This document shows, piece by piece, positions 1 through 6,376 of a DNA stretch of 15,529 nt; positions within the stretch are counted from its first letter, which is position 1; each line of letters opens with the position of its first letter. The stretch is from an uncultured Moraxellaceae bacterium (GTDB lineage: Bacteria > Pseudomonadota > Gammaproteobacteria > Pseudomonadales > Moraxellaceae): the NCBI GenBank assembly GCA_937928295.1, contig CALEYY010000190.1:1-15529 (forward strand). The letters are read 5' to 3'. Under the pieces are notes generated by a model. It saw nothing but the letters and a program-made list of their open reading frames with translations, did not search any database and had not been told where the DNA came from. The position numbers and the translations under genes were made by a program.

Positions 1-27
1 AGCTCTAAGCGCATGAAGTAACGCCTC

Positions 28-936
28 ATGGCGCATGTTCCTCTGCGTGATGGCGCAGCCCTGCATGTCCGCGTCCTCGGGCGCGGTCAGCCGGTGCTGA
101 TGCTGCCAGGTCTGGGCATGAGCGGTAGCAGCTGGCTGCCGTTCATCCTGCCGCATCTGAGTCGTTTTCGCTTTTATCTGGTGGATTTTCGGGGTGCTGG
201 CGGTTCGGCAGATGTAGCGTTGAAGCCCGGTGATGTCTTTCAGGCACACATGGAAGATGTGCAGGATGTCATCGCTCATTTCGCGTTGCGCGACTTTCTG
301 CTTGTGGGTATTTCTCTGGGTGGCACCACCTCGCTGCATCTGCAGCGCGAGGGCGGTTTTGCTGCCGTGAAGCGCTATATGCACATCGATCAATCACCCT
401 GTGTCGGCAATCGAGCAGACTGGGCGCATGGCCTTTTCGGTGCGCGTCAGGATGCGTTGTTCGCCAAGTTGCGCGAGATTGTTGCCGTGCTCGACAAGCA
501 TCCGCAGTGTGAACGCTTTGCCGATTTGCCCGTGGCGGCGCGGCAAGAAGCCGGCGACACGCTGGCCGAGGTGTTGGCGATGATGGCTGGCGGTAAGGCT
601 TTGCGACCGCTGTTGCGCGCAGTAATGCGTCTGCCGCGCCCCTTGCTGGCGCGAGTTCCGCTACCGATGGCTCGGCTCGATGACATGCGCACCTATCTCG
701 CGGCGTATGCGGCTGGCGGTCACGACTACCGTGCCAGCCTCGCGCGCGATGCCGTGCCGGTGACCGTGATCACTGGCGTGCGCTCACCGCTGTATGCCGA
801 GGCCGGTCAGGCGTTGGTGGCCTCGGCGCATCCACAGTCGCGCATTGTTCGTTTCGAGCGCTCCGGTCATGTGCCGCTCAAGGACGAACCGCTGCGCTTT
901 GCGCGCGAGCTTGGGCGCTTCCTGCGCCAGGCGTGA
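28..936 (+). CDS. alpha/beta hydrolase-fold protein
   Basis: A 302-residue soluble protein with the alpha/beta hydrolase fold. No signal peptide or membrane segment is visible, so it is probably cytoplasmic. Seen in the sequence: an N-terminal strand leading to the oxyanion-type loop PGLGMSGSSW (27-36), VDFRGAGGS (52-60), the nucleophile elbow VGISLGG with Ser96, a variable helical cap around residues 120-225, and a C-terminal SGHVPL with the likely catalytic His281. The acid usually found after strand 7 (G-x-x-D) reads GVRS here, with Ser253 in that place, so the triad acid is uncertain; Glu258 or another position may serve. The family covers esterases, lipases, C-C hydrolases and others, and the substrate cannot be told from sequence. 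It converges on metE with only 18 bases between stops, and nothing links it to methionine metabolism. The ATG at 28 has only a weak GAAG upstream; GC-rich coding bias supports the full frame. Confidence 0.85.
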   Translation: MAHVPLRDGAALHVRVLGRGQPVLMLPGLGMSGSSWLPFILPHLSRFRFYLVDFRGAGGSADVALKPGDVFQAHMEDVQDVIAHFALRDFLLVGISLGGTTSLHLQREGGFAAVKRYMHIDQSPCVGNRADWAHGLFGARQDALFAKLREIVAVLDKHPQCERFADLPVAARQEAGDTLAEVLAMMAGGKALRPLLRAVMRLPRPLLARVPLPMARLDDMRTYLAAYAAGGHDYRASLARDAVPVTVITGVRSPLYAEAGQALVASAHPQSRIVRFERSGHVPLKDEPLRFARELGRFLRQA

Positions 937-938
937 CG

Positions 939-966
939 GTCGAAGCCAGCCTCGTCAAGCCTCGAC
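939..966. terminator. weak hairpin at the hydrolase/metE convergence
   Basis: GTCGAAGC (939-946) can pair with GCCTCGAC (959-966) with one mismatch and a 12-base loop. It spans the 18 bases between two convergent stop codons. There is no T tract on either strand, so a terminator role is a guess from position only. Confidence 0.2.
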
Positions 967-3264
967 AGCCAGCTCGGCGCGCAGTCGCTGCGTCGCGCTA
1001 ACCATCTCCGCCAGCGCCGCTTTCACCTCCGGCCATCCCCGTGTTTTCAAGCCGCAATCAGGATTGACCCAGAGCCGCTCTGCCGGGATGCGCTTCAGCG
1101 CTTCGGCGAGCAGGTGCGCCATGGCATCCGCCTGCGGCACGCGCGGGGAGTGAATGTCATAAACGCCGGGGCCGATCGCGTTCGGGTAGTCAAACTCGTT
1201 GAAAACCGTGAGCAGCGCCATCGCCGACCGTGCGGTTTCAATGGTGATGACATCGGCATCCATGGCGGCAATCTGCGCGATGCAATCGTTGAACTCCGAA
1301 TAGCACATGTGCGTGTGAATCTGCGTGTCGTCACCAACGCCGCTGGCGCTGAGGCGGAAGGCGTTGACGGCCCAGCGCCAGTAGTCGGCCTGCGCCGCCT
1401 TGCGTAGCGGCAGACCTTCGCGGAACGCCGGCTCGTCAATCTGGATGATGCCGATCCCAGCTTTCTCTAGGTCGCAGACCTCATCGCGGATGGCGAGCGC
1501 GATCTGTCGGGCGATGGTCTCGCGTGGCAAGTCATCGCGCAGGAATGACCAGCACAGGATGGTGACCGGGCCGGTGAGCATGCCCTTCATCGGCCGTGTC
1601 GTCAGCGATTGCGCGAACTTGGCCCAGGCCACAGTCATGGCTTCCGGGCGGCTGACATCGCCGGCGATGATGGGCGGCTTCACGCAGCGGCTGCCGTAGC
1701 TTTGCACCCAGCCGTTGCGGGTGAACAGGAAGCCGTCGAGCAGCTCGCCGAAGTATTCGACCATGTCGTTGCGCTCGGGCTCGCCATGCACCAGCACATC
1801 CAGCCCCAGATCCTCCTGCACTTGCACCGATTCAGCGATGAAGGCGCGCATGGCGTGGGCATATTCGGACGCGCCGAGGTGGCCGGCTTTGTAGGCGGCG
1901 CGGGCTTTGCGGATTTCCGGCGTCTGCGGGAAGGAGCCGATGGTGGTGGTCGGCAGCAGTGGCAGGTTTAGTTTGCGTTGCTGTAGCGGGGCGCGCAGCG
2001 CGAACGGCGTGCGTTCGGCATCTTGCGCGGTCAGCGCCGTTAGGCGTGTGCTGACGGCCGTGTTGGTACGCCAAGGTGCATTTTTTCGATCGTGCAGCGC
2101 GGTACTGGCAGCGGCCAGGGCGGCGACCACTTCGGTAGCGTGCGGCTCGAGCACGGCACGCTTGAGCAGCGCGACTTCACTGAGCTTCTGCACGGCGAAG
2201 GCCAGCCACTGGCGAGTGCCCGGCGTCAGCTCGGTTTCGCCGGCAAGATCCACCGGTGCATGTTGCAGCGATGCCGAGCTGGCAATCCACAGGCGGTCGC
2301 CAAGGCGGGCATGAGCGGTGCGGGCGATTTCGCTTAAGTGCGCAAGATCGGCACGCCAGATATTGCGCGCATCGATCAGGCCCAGCGACAGCACCTTGTA
2401 CTCGCTCAAATTATCCAGCACTTGACGCCACTCATCGCCACTGCGCGTTACATCAATGTGCAAGCCGGCGACGGGCAGGCGCGTGGCCAGCCAGAGGTTG
2501 TCGGCCAGTGGTGCGAAGTAGGTCGCCAGCAGCAGATTGATGCGCCGCGTCTGCAGCCGGTTGTAGGCCGACTCGATGGCCGCCTGCCAGGCCAGCGGCA
2601 AATCCAGCGACAGAATCGGTTCGTCAATCTGCAGCCAGCTCACGCCCAGATCCGCCAGGCGATTGATGGCCTCGACATAGATCGGCAGGATGCGATCGAG
2701 CAGGCTCAGACGATCAAAGTCATCGCCCTGAGCCTTGCTCAGCCAAAGGTAGCTCACCGGCCCTAGCAGCACGGCCTTCACCGAATGCCCCAGCGCCTGC
2801 GCCTCGCGCACCTCATCAAACAATCGCTGCGATGACAGCGCGAAGGCTTGATCCACGGTGAGTTCGGGTACGAGATAGTGGTAGTTGGTATCGAACCATT
2901 TGGTCATTTCAGCGGCGGGCGCATCGCAGCCACAGGGCGTGCGACCGCGCGCCATCAGGAACAGGATGTCGAGATCGACTTCCGTGCTGCTGTTGTCGGC
3001 GGCATGGCTATGCTCCCGAAAACGCGCCGGGATCGCACCGAGCAGAGCGCTGGTATTGAGCACCTGATCGTAGAACGCGAAGTCCCCGACGGTGACGAAA
3101 TCGAGCCCGGCAGCCTGCTGCTGCGCCCAGTGGCGGGCGCGCAGGTCGCGACCGGTCTGCTCCAGCGCCGCGCGGTCAGACTTGCCGGCCCAGTACGACT
3201 CAAGCGCGAACTTGAGTTCGCGGGCGGCGCCAATGCGGGGAAAACCGAGGATATGTGCTTGCAT
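955..3264 (-). CDS. metE: cobalamin-independent methionine synthase
   Basis: 5-methyltetrahydropteroyltri-L-glutamate:homocysteine methyltransferase (EC 2.1.1.14). It makes methionine in the cytoplasm by moving the methyl group of 5-methyl-THF to homocysteine without B12. The 769 residues compare with 753 in E. coli. Seen: the typical start (ILGFPRIGAARELKFALE), the N-terminal folate-barrel half, and the C-terminal catalytic half beginning near LPLLPTTTIGSFPQT. All four zinc ligands are present: His652 and Cys654 (THMCYSEF), Glu676 (ITIETARS) and Cys737 (NPDCGLKTR). These match E. coli His641, Cys643, Glu665 and Cys726 with a constant offset of 11. A GGAG ribosome site lies at 3271-3274, six bases before the ATG, which fixes the start. 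It is divergent from metR across a 103-base gap holding two MetR-type sites, so MetR activation with homocysteine as co-effector is the expected control. The gap is too short for a cobalamin riboswitch. Confidence 0.98.
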   Translation of the reverse strand: MQAHILGFPRIGAARELKFALESYWAGKSDRAALEQTGRDLRARHWAQQQAAGLDFVTVGDFAFYDQVLNTSALLGAIPARFREHSHAADNSSTEVDLDILFLMARGRTPCGCDAPAAEMTKWFDTNYHYLVPELTVDQAFALSSQRLFDEVREAQALGHSVKAVLLGPVSYLWLSKAQGDDFDRLSLLDRILPIYVEAINRLADLGVSWLQIDEPILSLDLPLAWQAAIESAYNRLQTRRINLLLATYFAPLADNLWLATRLPVAGLHIDVTRSGDEWRQVLDNLSEYKVLSLGLIDARNIWRADLAHLSEIARTAHARLGDRLWIASSASLQHAPVDLAGETELTPGTRQWLAFAVQKLSEVALLKRAVLEPHATEVVAALAAASTALHDRKNAPWRTNTAVSTRLTALTAQDAERTPFALRAPLQQRKLNLPLLPTTTIGSFPQTPEIRKARAAYKAGHLGASEYAHAMRAFIAESVQVQEDLGLDVLVHGEPERNDMVEYFGELLDGFLFTRNGWVQSYGSRCVKPPIIAGDVSRPEAMTVAWAKFAQSLTTRPMKGMLTGPVTILCWSFLRDDLPRETIARQIALAIRDEVCDLEKAGIGIIQIDEPAFREGLPLRKAAQADYWRWAVNAFRLSASGVGDDTQIHTHMCYSEFNDCIAQIAAMDADVITIETARSAMALLTVFNEFDYPNAIGPGVYDIHSPRVPQADAMAHLLAEALKRIPAERLWVNPDCGLKTRGWPEVKAALAEMVSATQRLRAELAVEA

Positions 3265-3310
3265 GATGTGCTCCAGAAATCAGGCGAGCAGTGTGGCGGC
3301 AGTTTTTTAT

Positions 3311-3323
3311 TGAAACAAACTCA
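3311..3323. promoter_or_regulatory. second, imperfect MetR-type operator
   Basis: TGAA-ACAAA-CTCA matches the MetR consensus TGAA-N5-TTCA at seven of eight positions. It lies nearer metE than the perfect site, with 31 bases between the two starts, close to three helical turns. A strong and a weaker tandem site is also the arrangement described at E. coli metE. The function is inferred from consensus and position. Confidence 0.6.
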
Positions 3324-3341
3324 TAATTTTAAGATTATAAG

Positions 3342-3354
3342 TGAAATTAATTCA
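3342..3354. promoter_or_regulatory. perfect MetR operator in the metE-metR gap
   Basis: TGAA-ATTAA-TTCA is an exact match to TGAA-N5-TTCA, and the symmetry extends one base each way (GTGAA-N5-TTCAC, 3341-3355). It sits in the AT-rich divergent promoter region, 13 bases before the metR ATG. A tentative metR promoter is TTGAAA (3310-3315), 17 bases, GATTAT (3333-3338), which would put this operator over or next to the metR start and fit autorepression. On the other strand a TATAAT lies at 3334-3339 but has no good -35 box, as expected for an activator-dependent metE promoter. Confidence 0.8.
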
Positions 3355-3367
3355 CGAAATAGGCCCT

Positions 3368-4282
3368 ATGGACATTCGGCAGCTCCGCACACTCAAGGCC
3401 ATCCACGATACCGGCTCGCTGGTTTCCGCAGCCGAACGCCTGCATCTGACGCAATCGGCGCTATCGCACCAGTTGCGCGAGCTGGAAACCGAGCTGGACG
3501 CCGTGGTGCTGATCCGCAAGACGCGTCCGCCGCGCTTCACCCAGATCGGCGAACGCTTGCTGACGCTGGCGGATACGGTGCTGCCGGCGCTACGCGAAGC
3601 CGAGCGCGACATCATCAAGCTGCGCGGCGGGCAGGCGGGTCGGCTGATCATGGCCATCGAGTGCCACAGCTGTTACGAGTGGCTGATGCCGACGCTGAAC
3701 CTCTTTCGTCAGCACTGGCCCGAGGTCGAGATCGACTTCCAAAGCGGCTTTCACGGCGATGCCCAGGATGATCTGCAAAACAACCGCCTCGATTGGGTGG
3801 TCACCTCCAACCCCAGTCAGGTGCCGGGCATCAGCTATCAGCCGCTGTTTCAGTACGAACCCTTGCTGGTGCTGAGCAACACCCATGCGCTCAACCAGAA
3901 GCGCGACCTCGTGCCGGCCGATCTGGCCGAGGAAACGCTGATCACCTACCCCGTAGACAGCGACCGGCTCGATATCTTCCAGCACTTCCTCACGCCTGCC
4001 GGAGTTGTGCCGGCCAAGCTGCGCAGCACGGAATTGACACTGATGATGGTGCAGCTGGTGGCCAGCGGCCGTGGCGTGGCAGCGCTGCCGAGCTGGGCAG
4101 CAGCGGAATATGTGGCAAGAGGATGGGTGAAGACGCGGCCGCTGGGCAGCGAGCCGGTGTGGTGCACGCTCTACGCGGCGATTCGCGAAGAGGATGTGGC
4201 CTTGCCCTATATTCAGGATCTGCTGGCGACCATCCGTGACAGCAGCCAGCAGTTTCTCTCAGGCGTCAGGCCCGCGCCCTGA
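3368..4282 (+). CDS. metR: LysR-family regulator of methionine biosynthesis
   Basis: A 304-residue LysR-type activator of metE that senses homocysteine. Seen: an N-terminal winged helix-turn-helix at about residues 18-45 (GSLVSAAERLHLTQSALSHQ), a linker helix, and an effector domain carrying MetR-specific signatures: RLIMAIECHSCYEWLMPTLN, WPEVEIDFQSGF, LITYPVDSDRLDIFQHFLTPAG and GRGVAALPSWA. These align with E. coli MetR (317 aa) almost without gaps. I chose the ATG at 3368 (MDIRQLRTLKAI) because the in-frame GTG at 3341 lies inside the MetR operator and the extra nine residues have no family counterpart. The ribosome site is weak. It is divergently paired with metE, the classic LysR layout, and its transcript ends at the hairpin starting nine bases after the stop. 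Confidence 0.96.
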   Translation: MDIRQLRTLKAIHDTGSLVSAAERLHLTQSALSHQLRELETELDAVVLIRKTRPPRFTQIGERLLTLADTVLPALREAERDIIKLRGGQAGRLIMAIECHSCYEWLMPTLNLFRQHWPEVEIDFQSGFHGDAQDDLQNNRLDWVVTSNPSQVPGISYQPLFQYEPLLVLSNTHALNQKRDLVPADLAEETLITYPVDSDRLDIFQHFLTPAGVVPAKLRSTELTLMMVQLVASGRGVAALPSWAAAEYVARGWVKTRPLGSEPVWCTLYAAIREEDVALPYIQDLLATIRDSSQQFLSGVRPAP

Positions 4283-4290
4283 CGCTTCAT

Positions 4291-4336
4291 CGCGGTAAAT
4301 AAAAAGGGCCCCGAAGGACCCTTTTTATTTACCGCG
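4291..4336. terminator. bidirectional intrinsic terminator, metR/rpoD
   Basis: A 21-base-pair inverted repeat with one mismatch (C4309/A4318) closes a four-base loop (4312-4315). The top of the stem is GC-rich (GGGCCC/GGACCC) and is flanked by A5 on one side and T5-ATTT on the other, so either strand gives a GC hairpin followed by a U-rich run. Read in the rpoD direction the loop is cUUCGg, the very stable tetraloop common in terminators. It serves the convergent metR and rpoD genes, ending 21 bases from the rpoD stop codon. Confidence 0.92.
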
Positions 4337-4357
4337 TGTTCATTCAGTGCGCGCCGA

Positions 4358-6298
4358 TCACTCGCTGTCGAGGAACGAACGCAGGTGCTCCGAACGACTC
4401 GGGTGACGCAGCTTGCGCAGCGCCTTGGCTTCGATCTGACGGATACGCTCACGGGTTACATCGAACTGCTTGCCGACTTCTTCCAGCGTGTGGTCGGTAT
4501 TCATGTCGATGCCGAAACGCATGCGTAGCACCTTGGCTTCGCGCGGCGTTAGGTTTTCCAGCACTTCGCGGGTGGCTTCGCGCAGGCCTTCGGCAGTGGC
4601 GGCGTCGATCGGCGAGGTCATCAGCGTGTCCTCGATAAAGTCGCCCAGGTGGCTGTCTTCATCGTCGCCGATCGGCGTTTCCATCGAGATCGGCTCTTTC
4701 GCGATCTTCAGCACCTTGCGAACCTTGTCTTCCGGCATTTCCAGGCGTTCGCCCAGCTCTTCCGGCGTAGGCTCGCGACCCATTTCCTGCAGCATCTGGC
4801 GCGACACGCGATTGAGCTTGTTGATGGTCTCGATCATGTGCACCGGAATACGGATGGTGCGCGCCTGGTCAGCGATGGAGCGGGTGATGGCCTGACGGAT
4901 CCACCAGGTCGCATAGGTCGAGAACTTGAAGCCGCGACGGTACTCGAACTTGTCCACGGCCTTCATCAAACCGATGTTGCCTTCCTGGATCAGATCGAGG
5001 AATTGCAGGCCACGGTTGGTGTATTTCTTGGCAATCGAGATCACCAAGCGCAGGTTGGCCTCGACCATTTCCTTCTTGGCGCGACGGGCCTTGGCTTCGC
5101 CGACGCTGACGCGGCGGCTGATATCCTTGATGTCGCCCACGGAAATGGTGTGCGCGGCTTCCAGATCAACCATGTTCTGCTGCGCACGGATGATGTCTTC
5201 GCGCTGAGCATCCAGCGCCTTGGCCAGCGCCTTGCGCTTGACCATTTCTTCGTCCAGCCAGTCCAGATTGGTTTCATTGCCGGGGAAGTCGAGCAGGAAC
5301 ATCGGGCGTTCCATGCGAGCACGACGCACGCAGGAGATCATGATGGCGCGCTCTTGCGCACGCACGGTGTCCACGCTGCTGCGGATGTGATCGGCAATGC
5401 CGTCGTACACGCGCGGCGTGAGCTTGAACATCATGAAGATGTCGGCCAGCTCTTTCATGTTGGTTTGCCAGGCCTTGGCGCTGCGACCGGTACGGCCTTT
5501 GGCCTTCTCGGTCTTTTCGGCCTGAGTACGCAGGGCTTCAAAGCGCTCGCGCACCATCTCCATGTCGAGACCGGTGTCGGCTTCTTCCTCTTCGGCATCA
5601 CCCTCAACGGCAGCTTCTTCTTCCTCGCCTACCGGTTTAGCGCCCACGACACCCTCAGGCACAACGACTTCTTCATCTTCGACTTCAGCGAGGACGACAG
5701 GCGCAGCAACGGGCAGGTCAGGATCGAGGAAGCCGGCAATGACATCGCCAATGCGGCGCTCGCCGGCTTCAACGGCATCAAACTCGGAGATCAGCAGGTC
5801 AACGGCACCCGGCCAGTAGGCCATGGCGTGCAGCACATCACGAATGCCGTCTTCGATACGCTTGGCGATGGCGATTTCGCCTTCGCGGGTGAGCAGTTCG
5901 ACGGTGCCCATTTCGCGCATGTACATGCGAACCGGATCGGTGGTGCGGCCGGGCTCGTTTTCTACCGAGGCCAATACGGCGGCGGCTTCTTCAGCGGCAA
6001 GGTCGTCGTCGCGGGCTTCCGGCGTTTCTTCGCGCATCAGCTCGTCGGCTTCCGGCGCGCGTTCGTGCACGGGAATGCCGAGGTCGATCAACATCTGAAT
6101 GATGTCTTCGATCTGCTCGCTTTCGGTGACGGTCTCGGGGAGATGGTCGTTGACTTCGCTGAAGGTCAGGAAGCCTTGTTCCTTGCCTTTGGCGATCAGC
6201 GCCGCGAGCAGCGAATGGCGTTGGTCGATGTTGTCGACTTCAGGCGTTTCGCTTTCCGGCTTTTCAGGCTGGGCAGTATTGATATCGGTGCTGGTCAT
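4358..6298 (-). CDS. rpoD: primary sigma factor sigma-70
   Basis: The housekeeping sigma subunit that directs RNA polymerase to -35/-10 promoters. It has 646 residues against 613 in E. coli. Seen in order: region 1.1 (about 20-85, starting near HSLLAALIAKGKEQGFLT), region 1.2 (TTDPVRMYMREMGTVELLT), a long non-conserved region with a Glu/Asp-rich stretch (near 200-245), region 2 from 411 (ANLRLVISIAKKYTNRGLQF, FSTYATWWIRQAITRSIADQ), region 3, and region 4 from about 584 with the -35-binding helix VTRERIRQIEAKALRKLR (614 onward). It is the last gene of the rpsU-yqeY-dnaG-rpoD operon, with its own promoter in the 78-base gap after dnaG. The start ATG is preceded by a G-rich run rather than a standard AGGAG. 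The acidic insert probably explains the extra length. Confidence 0.98.
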   Translation of the reverse strand: MTSTDINTAQPEKPESETPEVDNIDQRHSLLAALIAKGKEQGFLTFSEVNDHLPETVTESEQIEDIIQMLIDLGIPVHERAPEADELMREETPEARDDDLAAEEAAAVLASVENEPGRTTDPVRMYMREMGTVELLTREGEIAIAKRIEDGIRDVLHAMAYWPGAVDLLISEFDAVEAGERRIGDVIAGFLDPDLPVAAPVVLAEVEDEEVVVPEGVVGAKPVGEEEEAAVEGDAEEEEADTGLDMEMVRERFEALRTQAEKTEKAKGRTGRSAKAWQTNMKELADIFMMFKLTPRVYDGIADHIRSSVDTVRAQERAIMISCVRRARMERPMFLLDFPGNETNLDWLDEEMVKRKALAKALDAQREDIIRAQQNMVDLEAAHTISVGDIKDISRRVSVGEAKARRAKKEMVEANLRLVISIAKKYTNRGLQFLDLIQEGNIGLMKAVDKFEYRRGFKFSTYATWWIRQAITRSIADQARTIRIPVHMIETINKLNRVSRQMLQEMGREPTPEELGERLEMPEDKVRKVLKIAKEPISMETPIGDDEDSHLGDFIEDTLMTSPIDAATAEGLREATREVLENLTPREAKVLRMRFGIDMNTDHTLEEVGKQFDVTRERIRQIEAKALRKLRHPSRSEHLRSFLDSE

Positions 6299-6336
6299 GC
6301 GGGCCCCCGGTTCAGCCTGTGCAAAATAAGAGCGGG

Positions 6337-6366
6337 ATTATACCCGCAAGTGACTGAATTTGTCAG
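6337..6366 (-). promoter_or_regulatory. sigma-70 promoter for rpoD
   Basis: On the minus strand: CTGACA (6361-6366), an 18-base spacer, and a perfect TATAAT (6337-6342). It lies just past the dnaG stop, with its -10 about 38 bases before the rpoD start. The bases right after the -10 are CCCGCT, a GC-rich discriminator of the kind found in stringently controlled promoters. The -10 also sits in the centre of an inverted repeat, GCGGG-TATAAT-CCCGC (6332-6347). Activity is inferred, but the -10 match and location are strong. Confidence 0.75.
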
Positions 6367-6376
6367 CAAGACGAAC

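Noticed and set aside
1..21. Possible 3' end of an upstream plus-strand gene (frame 1 ends in TAA at 19-21)
   Set aside because: Only six codons are visible (SSKRMK), too little to tell a real gene end from chance.
1258..1265. Second copy of the CATGGATG core
   Set aside because: It lies within metE codons (Ala-Met-Asp-Ala) with no flanking arms; a chance match.
3341..3367. GTG start for metR nine codons upstream
   Set aside because: That GTG is part of the perfect MetR palindrome; family proteins start near MDIRQLRTL.
3265..3367. Cobalamin riboswitch upstream of metE
   Set aside because: The gap is 103 bases, AT-rich and filled with MetR sites; there is no room for the B12-box fold.
2848..3771. 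A 307-codon plus-strand frame spanning the metE start, the operator gap and metR
   Set aside because: It crosses two confident genes and their regulatory region and has no recognisable domain.
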